Shown here: positions 7,171 to 14,690 of the stretch, one piece after another
Layout: each line of letters starts with the position of its first letter
Position numbering within the stretch: position 1 is the first letter of the stretch
DNA from: JAGZHZ01 sp965150505
GTDB taxonomy: Bacteria; Bacillota; Clostridia; Lachnospirales; Lachnospiraceae
Reading direction: 5' to 3'
NCBI GenBank assembly: GCA_965150505.1
Contig: CBCTVZ010000036.1
Span: 1-21,460, forward strand
DNA length: 21,460 nt
The notes under the pieces: model-generated
What the model saw: the letters and a program-made list of their open reading frames with translations, nothing else
Told to the model about the DNA's origin: nothing
The model's database searches: none
Made by a program: the position numbers and the translations under genes

Positions 7171-7884
7171 TTATTTATTTTTATTTACAATTTTTGTCTC
7201 ATATTTTCCTGTTGCAATATCAATATAACGCACAAACAGAGAAACCTTATTGTCCTCGTTTAAGCTTTCCCACAGAAGATTTGTGAAAGCTTCGATATCA
7301 TCTGGAATAGCTACCAGTTTTGGCTCTCCTTCAAAGCTTGGAAGAGGATTTCCGTCACATTTATATGTGTGAATGAAATGTCCTTCTCCTGCCACACAGT
7401 TTTCATATGCAAATGTATAGCGGTTGCAAGCTTCTGGATTTCCATTGTTGCTCTTTAAAATTGACATTGCATAGCTGTATTTTCCATCTTCAATGTGCAT
7501 AACACCAGAAATACGAGGTGTATAGTTTGGAGCATCTGGTTCAAATTCTCTGCTGCGCAGGGACTGCTCGAATGTCATCTGTCTGTCCATTCCCTCATAA
7601 ATAGTATCTGTCTGATCTCCATTTGTCACGATTGTTTTATTTCCCAGAACACGTACCGGTGCATAGATAATTAAGCTCGGATCTGTTAATTTAGACGGAT
7701 CAAATGCCTGTGTGCGGATTCCCTCTCCGTCCTCCACAAAAATACGGTTTCTGCTGTTTTCACTTCTTCCCATGATAAAGTATGCAGCGACTGCTTTCGT
7801 TCCGTCTGCTGATTTTCCGATCACAATTCCTCTTCCTGGATAAGAATTTTCTTTTAATTCTTTCTCGATTGATAACATCTCCAT
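7171..7884 (-). CDS. IMP cyclohydrolase, PurO-like
   Basis: This enzyme closes FAICAR to IMP, the last step of de novo purine synthesis. The 237-residue protein resembles the archaeal-type PurO fold family (IMP_cyclohyd), not the N-terminal domain of bacterial PurH. Recognisable segments include YPGRGIVIGKSADGTKAVAAYFIMGRSENSRNR near the start, PSLIIYAPVR, and a central NYTPRISG. The start is ATG 7884 with AAGGAG at 7891-7896 and 6-nt spacing. It is the first gene of the operon and is followed after 18 bp by the partner formyltransferase. A ZTP riboswitch lies in the leader. The split arrangement is known in Clostridia. Family assignment is by recognition and no structure-based check was possible. 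Confidence 0.88.
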   Translation of the reverse strand: MEMLSIEKELKENSYPGRGIVIGKSADGTKAVAAYFIMGRSENSRNRIFVEDGEGIRTQAFDPSKLTDPSLIIYAPVRVLGNKTIVTNGDQTDTIYEGMDRQMTFEQSLRSREFEPDAPNYTPRISGVMHIEDGKYSYAMSILKSNNGNPEACNRYTFAYENCVAGEGHFIHTYKCDGNPLPSFEGEPKLVAIPDDIEAFTNLLWESLNEDNKVSLFVRYIDIATGKYETKIVNKNK

Positions 7885-7930
7885 GATATTCTCCTTTGCA
7901 TCATTGTTCTGCTTGTTTTCGTTTTAGGGC

Positions 7931-7979
7931 AAAAAAATAAGCCTGATCCGCGAGCGATTTCTGCCCAGACGGTCGGCTT
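7931..7979 (-). terminator. Riboswitch-linked terminator
   Basis: On the minus strand AAGCC (7979-7975) and the nearby CCG pair with CGG and GGCTT (7943-7939), followed by seven T. The left arm overlaps the last conserved part of the ZTP aptamer, so ligand binding and terminator formation are mutually exclusive. Confidence 0.8.
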
Positions 7980-8031
7980 TTTCCTTAACTTATACTCCCT
8001 GTGGTCTATTCCACTTCCGTCAGTCGTATAA
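7962..8031 (-). ncRNA. ZTP riboswitch (pfl motif)
   Basis: This is a cis-acting RNA that senses ZMP/ZTP, the AICAR nucleotides that build up when 10-formyl-folate is short. The minus strand has the outer stem TTATAC/GTATAA, the conserved GACTGACGGAAGTGG, a GTGG/CCAC hairpin, AGGGAG, a linker, and the diagnostic CCGTCTGGGCA. The aptamer's 3' part overlaps a terminator (7931-7979). Ligand binding should therefore prevent termination and turn on the downstream cyclohydrolase and AICAR formyltransferase genes, which consume the ligand's precursor. Context and motif agree closely. Confidence 0.92.
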
Positions 8032-8039
8032 TTACCTTT

Positions 8040-8068
8040 AACATATCATTGTTTCATGAAAAAGTCAA
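8040..8068 (-). promoter_or_regulatory. Promoter of the purine operon
   Basis: On the minus strand: TTGACT (8068-8063), 17-bp spacer, TATGTT (8045-8040). Transcription would begin a few bases before the riboswitch aptamer, as expected. Confidence 0.75.
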
Positions 8069-8098
8069 CCGTCAAACAGAAAAATTTCAAAATTTTTC

Positions 8099-8281
8099 CT
8101 ACATTTGCTTTCTCACGATCTGATATTCATCATTTAAGCGAAAATATGGACAAAACGAAAACGTATTTGTCATGAAACGTCCCATCTCATCTTCATCCAG
8201 ATCGCTCTCGCAAGTGTAATAACCATACTCCTCGTCGTATACATAATAAACACAACATTCGCAGTTTGTTTTCTTTTTCAT
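8099..8281 (-). CDS. Small cysteine-containing conserved protein, DUF6472-like
   Basis: This 60-residue soluble protein carries paired cysteines (NCECCVYYVYDEEYGYYTC) and a later FCPYF, a spacing that could bind a metal such as zinc. It resembles the DUF6472 small proteins common in Lachnospiraceae; its function is unknown. The start is ATG 8281, set by GGAGG at 8287-8291 with 5-nt spacing. The longer reading from TTG 8293 would begin inside the ribosome site and is rejected. It lies just upstream of the purine promoter on the same strand and may read through into it. No nearby gene indicates a role. Confidence 0.75.
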   Translation of the reverse strand: MKKKTNCECCVYYVYDEEYGYYTCESDLDEDEMGRFMTNTFSFCPYFRLNDEYQIVRKQM

Positions 8282-8332
8282 TTTTTCCTCCAAAAATCAT
8301 TTTTTCTTGGAATCGTATCTTTCTCTTGAACT

Positions 8333-8364
8333 ACCCCAACCGACTCCACGTCGGATGGGGTTTT
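8333..8364. repeat. GC-rich hairpin followed by TTTT
   Basis: ACCCCA-A-CCGAC (8333-8344) pairs with GTCGG-A-TGGGGT (8350-8361), with one A/A mismatch and a 5-nt loop, then TTTT on the plus strand. No plus-strand gene precedes it. It could be a terminator for an unseen transcript, or a relic of an IS200/IS605-type end. Confidence 0.5.
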
Positions 8365-8421
8365 CTGCTCTATAAAAAATAAACGATATCAACTTATACA
8401 AATCAAAATATTTGCTTAAAT

Positions 8422-8459
8422 GAATGCTGCGAAACAAAATATTTTATTCCACAGCATTC
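8422..8459 (-). terminator. Long hairpin after the CmpB-like gene
   Basis: GAATGCTG (8422-8429) and CAGCATTC (8452-8459) are the outer arms. The inner bases also pair almost fully through G-T wobbles, ending in AAAATATTTT. It lies 12 bp beyond the stop at 8472. The minus-strand T-tract is weak and the plus-strand one is better (TCTTTTT), so direction is uncertain. Confidence 0.6.
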
Positions 8460-8471
8460 TCTTTTTATGTT

Positions 8472-9422
8472 TTATTTTTCATTTTTTTTGTTCTTTTTAT
8501 CTTGGTCTTTCTTATCTTCAGAAACTTCTTTCAATTCTGCTAACACATCTTTAAATTTAACAGAACTGATGGTTGGATGTGCTTTCAGAATACCACGCTT
8601 ATAAAAATCAAGATGTTCCCGCATAAACGATCTTTTTTCTCTCTCTGCTACATACGTCTCTTTCAGTTCTTCCAACTCTTGTTTCATCTTTTCATTTTTC
8701 TTATCCTTTATATCCGTGCGATCAAATTCCAACTGCACTTGTTCCAGTTTTTTCTTGACATCTTGCAGCATTTCTGAAATCTTTTCGCGTCTTGTTTCTT
8801 TCTTCTCTTCTTCTCTCATAGAGCGAAAAGCAATCATTGCATTTAATCGTTTCTGCATTCTTTCCAATTCTTCTCTTGCTTTTTCCATCTTCACTAAGAT
8901 ATCTTTGATATCAAGAGCAGCTTTAAAGGAAAGTGTAAAATCTACAGCAATATAAATCGTTAAAACAAGCGCTATGATTCCCTGAATCTCTTTTGGAATA
9001 CTTAAGACAAATTTTTCCACTGGAAGATGAATGATCTTCACAAGCGCAATCGTCAAACCGCCCCAAGCAAGCGATGTTCCAAGACAGATATGACCATTCA
9101 AATTAAACTTGTTTTTACTGTAATCCCAATAGCGCACTTTAAAAATCGCTTCCATCGCAACTCCTGTAAAATATTCCAAGATGGATGCAGCAATCGCTCC
9201 AGCTAAAAACATCAAGATAAGATTGTCCCGAAATGGTATCGTCACAAAAAGCATCAAAACTGCTCCCGATCCATACAAAGGCAGAAACGGTCCTCTCATA
9301 AATCCTCTGTTTACTAACTTCTTTTTCACACAAGACACAAAGGTTGATTCAATACACCATCCAAAAAAACAATAGATGTAAAAAAATAAAAGCCATTCTG
9401 TCACACTATACTGATACGCCAT
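8472..9422 (-). CDS. CmpB-like membrane protein (putative ABC transporter permease, DUF1113)
   Basis: This 316-residue protein has an N-terminal membrane domain of about five helices (residues 8-22, 50-64, 68-88, 112-132, 146-165) and a long C-terminal cytoplasmic coiled coil (about 172-290) rich in Lys and Glu. The membrane part carries family landmarks: FFGWCIEST, NRGFMRGPFLPLYG, RYWDYS, and NLNGHICLGTSLAWGG. These place it in the putative type IV ABC transporter/CmpB family (PF06541), whose real function is unproven. There is no ATPase partner next to it. The start is ATG 9422 with AGGAG at 9430-9434. Upstream is an inverted repeat TCTCCAA/TTGGAGA (9469-9475 and 9494-9500) that could be an operator or a leader hairpin. 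Confidence 0.8.
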   Translation of the reverse strand: MAYQYSVTEWLLFFYIYCFFGWCIESTFVSCVKKKLVNRGFMRGPFLPLYGSGAVLMLFVTIPFRDNLILMFLAGAIAASILEYFTGVAMEAIFKVRYWDYSKNKFNLNGHICLGTSLAWGGLTIALVKIIHLPVEKFVLSIPKEIQGIIALVLTIYIAVDFTLSFKAALDIKDILVKMEKAREELERMQKRLNAMIAFRSMREEEKKETRREKISEMLQDVKKKLEQVQLEFDRTDIKDKKNEKMKQELEELKETYVAEREKRSFMREHLDFYKRGILKAHPTISSVKFKDVLAELKEVSEDKKDQDKKNKKNEK

Positions 9423-9615
9423 ATTTTTTCTCCTACTCGTATTATAAAGTAGTAGTGTTTATAGTCCCTCTCCAAGGACTGTATGCTATACTGTTGGAGA
9501 TACTGTGGATTGTTTTTTCTCTCCTTTCCGCTCAAATTTAGAGATATCCTCTATATATTTGTTATATCATATCTGCTCTTGGAATACTATGTTATTCAAA
9601 AATTAATTTCATTTA

Positions 9616-11181
9616 CTATCTATTTGGAAAACACTCTCCCATTGTGATCTGCTTTGTCGCACATTTCTCTCCAAAAAAACGATCATGTTCTACGATCATC
9701 ATTGTTGGCTGATATTTTAAAATCAAAGATTCAATCTGCATTCTGGAAAATATATCGATATAATTTAATGGTTCATCCCAGATATAAAGATGAGCCTGCT
9801 GCAAAAGACTTCCCGCAATCAAAACTTTCTTCTTCTGCCCTTCTGAGTATTCCTCTAACGGCTTTTCAAATTGTTCTCTCTCAAAATCAAGCTGTCTTAA
9901 AACAGATTTCATCAGATGATCTGATACGCCAATTTTTTCGATATAATCATTTAATTTTCCTTTCAAATGACTTGTATCCTGACTGATATAAGAGATTTTT
10001 AATCCATTTGCCACTTCCAATTCGCCTTCAAAATGTCTCTTTTCATTTTTAAATTCTTCTGGAAATCCATTTAATACTTCTACGCCGTCAAATGTCAAAA
10101 TCGTCTTTATGATACTTGATTTGCCACATCCATTTTTTCCAGATAAAACCACTCGGTCTCCTCTTTTCAGTTCCAGATTAAATCCGTGCAGCGCTTCTTT
10201 TTCTCCATAAAATAGATTCAAATGCTTTGCTGCGATATACATTTCTTTATGATGATCGCATGGCATCATTTTTAATTCCACAGTCTCTTCTATATTTTTT
10301 AAAAGCTGTGATTTTTCAGATATCGCCTTTTCCTGTCTGCGTTCTAAATTTTTTCTACGCTGCTGCATTTTTCTCGATTTTTCACCGATATATGCCCGTG
10401 TTCCGATAAAACGGTTTGTCTCTTTTCTGGGATCAAATCCGATTTTTGATCGTTCTGCCTGATCTGCCCACATCCCAGACTGGCGTGCGGCTATCTTTAA
10501 TTTTCCAATCTCTTTTTTTAATTTTTCATTCTCTGCCTGCTCAAACTTGTCTTCTCTCCTTTTCGTCTCCCACCATGAAGAAAAATTTCCCTGACTGACA
10601 CGAATCTGATTTCTCTCCAAAACTAATACATGATCAATACACTGATCCAACAGTGTTCTGTCATGCGACACAAGAATAAATCCTTTTTTTCTTTTCAGAT
10701 ACTTCTCAACAATCTCTCTTGTGTCACGATCAAGATGGTTTGTCGGCTCATCAATCAACAAAAACACATGATCTCTCGAAAATAAGAGTGCTAACATTAC
10801 CTTTGTTCTCTCTCCATGACTCAGTGTCTCATACGGTCGATATAAAATTTCTGCATCGGTCTGCAACAAATCTAATTCACAACAAATTTTCCATAACTCA
10901 TAATCTGGATAAATTTTCTCAATCACATCAATCGTAAGATTTTTCATCATCTCTTTTTCAACTGGAAATGGAAAATACTCAAACTGTTCCGTTGTTCTGA
11001 TACTGCCCTGATACTCATATTTTCCAAGCAGTAAGTTCAAAAATGTCGTTTTTCCTTTGCCATTTCTTCCAATCAGTCCCAACTTCCAGTCTGTATCAAT
11101 ACAAAATGATACATTTTCAAAAATATTTTCATAACTGCCTTCATAGCAAAAAGTCAATCCTGATACATAAATCTGTGCCAT
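9616..11181 (-). CDS. ABC-F ribosome-protection ATPase, Lsa-like
   Basis: This is a soluble ABC-F protein with two ATPase domains and no membrane part. Members of the Lsa/Vga group bind the ribosomal E site and dislodge lincosamides, pleuromutilins and streptogramin A. Domain 1 has Walker A GRNGKGKT (38-45), signature LSHGE (120-124) and Walker B LLIDEP (Glu145). A charged helical linker (about 205-310) follows. Domain 2 has Walker A GKNGCGKS (348-355), signature YSEGQ (445-449) and LYIWDEP (Glu470). It has 521 residues, close to Lsa(A). I choose ATG 11181 (MAQIYVSG) with GGAG 9 nt upstream. The longer TTG reading from 11235 starts inside the leader terminator. A 17-codon leader ORF and an attenuator precede the gene, supporting a drug-inducible resistance role. 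The exact drug spectrum is inference. Confidence 0.87.
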   Translation of the reverse strand: MAQIYVSGLTFCYEGSYENIFENVSFCIDTDWKLGLIGRNGKGKTTFLNLLLGKYEYQGSIRTTEQFEYFPFPVEKEMMKNLTIDVIEKIYPDYELWKICCELDLLQTDAEILYRPYETLSHGERTKVMLALLFSRDHVFLLIDEPTNHLDRDTREIVEKYLKRKKGFILVSHDRTLLDQCIDHVLVLERNQIRVSQGNFSSWWETKRREDKFEQAENEKLKKEIGKLKIAARQSGMWADQAERSKIGFDPRKETNRFIGTRAYIGEKSRKMQQRRKNLERRQEKAISEKSQLLKNIEETVELKMMPCDHHKEMYIAAKHLNLFYGEKEALHGFNLELKRGDRVVLSGKNGCGKSSIIKTILTFDGVEVLNGFPEEFKNEKRHFEGELEVANGLKISYISQDTSHLKGKLNDYIEKIGVSDHLMKSVLRQLDFEREQFEKPLEEYSEGQKKKVLIAGSLLQQAHLYIWDEPLNYIDIFSRMQIESLILKYQPTMMIVEHDRFFGEKCATKQITMGECFPNR

Positions 11182-11210
11182 TTTATCACGCTCCAATCTC
11201 AAACAGGGTA

Positions 11211-11243
11211 TAAAAAAAGAACCGTCTGTCTCCAAACGATTCT
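11211..11243 (-). terminator. Attenuator terminator in the ABC-F leader
   Basis: On the minus strand the arms AGAATCGTTTG (11243-11233) and CAGACGGTTCT (11228-11218) pair over 11 bp (two G-T wobbles) around loop GAGA, followed by seven T. The hairpin ends 30 nt before the ABC-F start codon, so it must be bypassed for expression. Its left-arm TCGTTT is complementary to AAACGA overlapping the upstream ORF's stop codon. Confidence 0.85.
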
Positions 11244-11300
11244 TTCTATTTTCCTTGTTTTCGCTCTTGTATATCTGTAATACAGCACAAATTTTTTCGT

Positions 11301-11354
11301 TTATTTATCTTGCTGCCTTATATCGATACCGCTCATTTTTACATATTTGTACAT
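11301..11354 (-). CDS. 17-codon leader peptide upstream of ABC-F
   Basis: This short ORF encodes MYKYVKMSGIDIRQQDK, starting at ATG 11354. It has AAGGTGG with 6-nt spacing upstream and ends with TAA at 11303-11301. It lies about 60 nt before the attenuator and 120 nt before the ABC-F start. Leader ORFs in this place control vmlR-, lsa- and vga-type genes: a ribosome stalled by antibiotic changes leader folding and prevents termination. Here the stop codon overlaps AAACGA, which can pair with the terminator's left arm, giving a ready antiterminator. An upstream in-frame ATG (11372) exists but has its ribosome site too close. Function is inferred from layout. Confidence 0.65.
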   Translation of the reverse strand: MYKYVKMSGIDIRQQDK

Positions 11355-11512
11355 GATGTTCCACCTTGACATTCCCTTCAAATCAACTATTCGGCAATGG
11401 AATAACCGCGGATTCTCGTTTATCATCTGAAAGGGATAGGGGCTAATTTTATAATTTTCCATACACTGCTATTTTATGTAAAAATCTCTGCTTTTGAGAA
11501 AAAGTCTCTGAA

Positions 11513-11542
11513 AATATAATCTATCGTTTGATTGCATGACAA
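11513..11542 (-). promoter_or_regulatory. Candidate promoter of the ABC-F leader
   Basis: On the minus strand: TTGTCA (11542-11537), 18-bp spacer, TATATT (11518-11513). It would give a leader of about 325 nt before the ABC-F start codon, which contains the leader ORF and attenuator. Confidence 0.5.
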
Positions 11543-11573
11543 CCGCCAATGCTAAAAGCATCGGTTCTTTTTT
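11541..11573 (+). terminator. Terminator-like hairpin on the plus strand, no known gene
   Basis: AACCG (11541-11545), a 3-nt bulge, ATGC, loop TAAAA, GCAT, CGGTT (11562-11566), then CTTTTTT. It has terminator form on the plus strand, yet no plus-strand gene precedes it. It overlaps the candidate ABC-F promoter. The spacer 11574-11722 shows nothing else I can name. Confidence 0.45.
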
Positions 11574-11722
11574 CTTATTCATGTCTCTCAAAAAAATAGA
11601 TTATCTCTTCATTTCACACCTCTTCTTCTTTTTTCTTTTGACAGAATATCATACAAATTAAAAAATGTAAAGTCAGATTTTATTCCGATTGAAATCACAA
11701 ATATTTTTACTACATATTTCCA

Positions 11723-11758
11723 AAAAGGGGACTGTCTAAAAATCGACTGTCCCCTTTT
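11723..11758 (-). terminator. Terminator of the MacB-like ABC transporter gene
   Basis: The perfect 10-bp stem AAAAGGGGAC/GTCCCCTTTT (11758-11749 and 11732-11723 on the minus strand) is followed by TTTTTGG, 21 bp after the transporter's stop codon. Confidence 0.85.
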
Positions 11759-11779
11759 AAAATTCTTATTAATTTTGAT

Positions 11780-14488
11780 TTATTCCGTTCTCAATGCGGT
11801 AACTGGATCTTTCTTTGCCGCAACTCTCGATGGGAAAAGTCCAGCAATCAGAGTAAGCGCCACACTGATCAAGACTAAAATCACTGCGCTTCCTGCTGGA
11901 AGCACTGCACGGACGGTCACTTCTCCAACAAGGGATTCAATAAGTGAGTTAATCGGAATGCACGCTAAGGCAGATATTCCGACACCAATCAAACCAGCGC
12001 ACAGTCCCACAAGAAACGTTTCCGCATTAAATACATGTGAAATATCTTTTTTAGAAGCTCCTATTGCACGCAGAATACCAATTTCTTTTGTGCGTTCCAG
12101 TACAGAAATATAAGTGATAATTCCAATCATAATCGAAGAGACAACTAAAGACACCGCAACAAATGCAATCAACACATAAGAAATGGCATTGATAATCGTT
12201 GTAATAGAAGACATCAACAGCCCTACATAATCGGTATATAAAATCTGATTCTGTTCCGATGCCGTCTCATTATATCTTTCAATACAATTTGATATGTGAT
12301 CTTTATTCTCAAAACTATCTGCATACAGGCTGATTCCAGAAGGCGCATCCAGATTGATCGCTCCAAATTGACTCATATTCTCCTCATATGTGCCATACGT
12401 CAGATACATATCATATATCATCAAAAGCGTTTCTTCCTCTGCCATCATCATATACTGATCCAACATCTGCGCCTGCTGTTTTTCTGTCATATTTTCCATT
12501 CGTGATGTCATCTGGCTACTTGCACTGTCTGATGATGGCATTGCGCTTATCATTTCCCTCAGCATTGCAGCTTTTCCTGAAACATCAAGATTTGCTACAT
12601 ATTCCTTGACTTCCTGTGCTTTTTGTTTATCGTCTTCCGGAGCAAAACCAAGTCCTGTCAGTATATTTTTTTCCGGTTCTGCTTTCTGCGCTTTTACAAC
12701 CTCACTGTTATTTGCATATTCAATCAGATAATCCGTCAATGCTTTTGTATATCCGATTGGCTCTGTCAAAAACATGGTATCTGCATCTTCATTTAAGCGA
12801 ACCACACCGCTTACTTTCAATTCCACTCCACGATTCAAGAGAGTTTCTATCTTATTTGAATCCATTGAAAGATCTTTAAAAATTCCATTTTCCTGTTTTT
12901 CATAGTAATCGCATTCCGGAATCAGATAAAATTTCTTTGTACAAAGTTCCTCATAACTCCATTTATGCTGTTCATTCTCTACTTCTTCGCCTCTGTTAAT
13001 CTGATCCATCATTTTTTTATACTCAGCAGAAGGCAATATTCCCAGTTCATACAATGTAGGGGTAGCAATCTCATTCTTCTGATCTAACACAAGCACTACT
13101 TCATTATAACTTTCTGGCCATGTACCATATACAAGATCATAGTTATCTTTTATCACCTGACTGATCAATTTTCCGTCTTTTCCCGCCATGATCTCTTCAC
13201 TATTTTTCAAAGACATCATGTTTGGCATCATTGCCATCTGAGATTCCATCATCCGTGCCTGTTCCGGATTTATCGTACTTCCGTCTGTGTTGACAAGAAC
13301 GCCATCTGGATCATAAGTATAGATATCAAACTTTGTATCATAGGAATAGAGAATCCCATTTTCTCCAATATAAGAATGGATTTCACTTGTTGGATCATCC
13401 AGATATTTTTTGAAATCGGTCAAATTATTTTCCTGAATGCTAGATGTCATACTGTTTACCATCTCTACTCCAATCCCATTAGAATAGACCGCATCTAATT
13501 CATGATTGATTTCTCTATTTCCGTGTTCTGCTCCTGCCTGCATGATACTTTCCAGATCAACAGATTGTGATTCAATCGTAATCGGATAGGAAGACATCGT
13601 ATCTTTTTGAATATCGTTGATATAATTATTTACGCCTGCTGAGATAGACAAAATCAATGAAATTCCAATAATTCCAATCGATCCTGCGAATGCAGTCAGA
13701 AGTGTTCTTGCTCGCTTTGTCATCAAGTTGTTTAAAGACAGTGACAATGCTGTCATAAAACTCATCGATGTTTTCTTCGCTGTGAAATGCTCCTCATTTT
13801 CTTCCGTTCCATCAAAAGGATTGCTATCATCTTTGATCTCCCCGTCTCTAAGGCGAACGATTCTTGTGGAATACTGTTCGGCAAGTTCTGGATTGTGCGT
13901 AACCATAACAACTAATCTATCTTTTGATACTTGCTTTAAAATTTCCATAACCTGTACGCTCGTGTCGGTATCGAGCGCCCCAGTCGGCTCATCTGCGAGC
14001 AAAATTTCAGGATTATTGACAAGGGCTCTGGCAATCGCCACTCTCTGCATCTGTCCTCCAGACAGTTGATTTGGCTTTTTATGAATCTGATCTCCAAGTC
14101 CAACCGCTTCTAATGCTTCTTTTGCCCGTTTTCTTCTCTCTGATTTTCCAACGCCTGACAAAGTGAGCGCAAGCTCCACATTTGAAAGAACACTTTGATG
14201 AGGAATCAGATTGTACGATTGAAAAACAAAGCCAATCGAATGATTTCTATACGTATCCCAATCTCGACTTTTAAAATCTTTTGTAGACTTTCCATTGATG
14301 ATCAAATCGCCGCTTGTATAATGATCTAAGCCGCCAATAATATTTAACAACGTTGTCTTTCCACCGCCAGACGGTCCTAAAATAGAGACAAATTCATTTC
14401 TGCGAAAACAGATTGAAATTCCTTTTAATGCCTTTACGTTTGAACCACCTGTCATATACTCTTTTGTGATACTTTTTAATTGCAGCAT
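11780..14488 (-). CDS. MacB-type ABC transporter, ATPase fused to FtsX-like permease
   Basis: This is a single 902-residue polypeptide with an N-terminal ATPase (residues 1-225: Walker A GPSGGGKTT at 38-46, Q-loop FQSYN, signature LSGGQ at 142-146, Walker B ILLADEP with Glu167, switch His198). It is followed by a permease with one helix at about 266-286, a very large extracytoplasmic domain (about 290-760) and three C-terminal helices (770-793, 825-846, 866-886). The loop ERTKEIGILRAIGASKKDI is typical of FtsX/MacB proteins. MacB-type pumps act mechanically on substrates outside the membrane, such as peptides, lipoproteins or antibiotics. The external domain is Met-rich in two places (near residues 410-430 and 655-690). 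The start is ATG 14488 with AAAGGGG 6 nt upstream. No partner adaptor or two-component system is nearby, so the substrate is unknown. Confidence 0.88.
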   Translation of the reverse strand: MLQLKSITKEYMTGGSNVKALKGISICFRRNEFVSILGPSGGGKTTLLNIIGGLDHYTSGDLIINGKSTKDFKSRDWDTYRNHSIGFVFQSYNLIPHQSVLSNVELALTLSGVGKSERRKRAKEALEAVGLGDQIHKKPNQLSGGQMQRVAIARALVNNPEILLADEPTGALDTDTSVQVMEILKQVSKDRLVVMVTHNPELAEQYSTRIVRLRDGEIKDDSNPFDGTEENEEHFTAKKTSMSFMTALSLSLNNLMTKRARTLLTAFAGSIGIIGISLILSISAGVNNYINDIQKDTMSSYPITIESQSVDLESIMQAGAEHGNREINHELDAVYSNGIGVEMVNSMTSSIQENNLTDFKKYLDDPTSEIHSYIGENGILYSYDTKFDIYTYDPDGVLVNTDGSTINPEQARMMESQMAMMPNMMSLKNSEEIMAGKDGKLISQVIKDNYDLVYGTWPESYNEVVLVLDQKNEIATPTLYELGILPSAEYKKMMDQINRGEEVENEQHKWSYEELCTKKFYLIPECDYYEKQENGIFKDLSMDSNKIETLLNRGVELKVSGVVRLNEDADTMFLTEPIGYTKALTDYLIEYANNSEVVKAQKAEPEKNILTGLGFAPEDDKQKAQEVKEYVANLDVSGKAAMLREMISAMPSSDSASSQMTSRMENMTEKQQAQMLDQYMMMAEEETLLMIYDMYLTYGTYEENMSQFGAINLDAPSGISLYADSFENKDHISNCIERYNETASEQNQILYTDYVGLLMSSITTIINAISYVLIAFVAVSLVVSSIMIGIITYISVLERTKEIGILRAIGASKKDISHVFNAETFLVGLCAGLIGVGISALACIPINSLIESLVGEVTVRAVLPAGSAVILVLISVALTLIAGLFPSRVAAKKDPVTALRTE

Positions 14489-14529
14489 ATCTTACCCCTT
14501 TCTATTTTTTATTTTGTTTTTTCTTATGT

Positions 14530-14538
14530 AGTATATCA
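14530..14538 (-). promoter_or_regulatory. Extended -10 element for the ABC transporter gene
   Basis: TGATATACT on the minus strand fits an extended -10 (TGn then TATACT at 14535-14530), 42 nt before the start codon. No good -35 lies 17 bp upstream. Confidence 0.4.
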
Positions 14539-14612
14539 CAATTTATTTCATCTAATGGATAATAAAAGCATAAATTTTTTATTAAAAAAATAGTTTTAAA
14601 CAGAAAAAAATA

Positions 14613-14680
14613 AAATAAATTCTTGAAGTTTCTGCACAGAACTTTTTATTATTCTGCACAGATTCTCCAAGAATTTATTT
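14613..14680 (-). terminator. Large hairpin after the GH3 gene with inner repeats
   Basis: The arms AAATAAATTCTTG (14613-14625) and CAAGAATTTATTT (14668-14680) are perfect 13-mers. Between them are two direct copies of TTCTGCACAGA (14630-14640 and 14652-14662), each partly self-complementary. On the minus strand the hairpin leads into TATTTTATTTTTTT, so it probably ends the GH3 transcript. The inner repeats are unexplained. Confidence 0.7.
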
Positions 14681-14690
14681 CTTTTAATCC

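Noticed and set aside
8282..8293. TTG start for the small cysteine protein
   Set aside because: The TTG is part of the GGAGG ribosome site that serves ATG 8281.
9469..9500. TCTCCAA-N18-TTGGAGA as a MerR-type operator
   Set aside because: Spacing is near that of MerR sites, but no matching -35/-10 pair or MerR gene is nearby; kept only as a note with the CmpB-like gene.
11182..11235. N-terminal extension of the ABC-F protein from TTG 11235
   Set aside because: Would start inside the attenuator stem and lacks a ribosome site; Lsa-like proteins begin at the MAQIYVSG-type start.
13728..14069. 113-codon plus-strand ORF inside the ABC transporter
   Set aside because: Lies antisense to the ATPase Walker B and signature motifs; no ribosome site.
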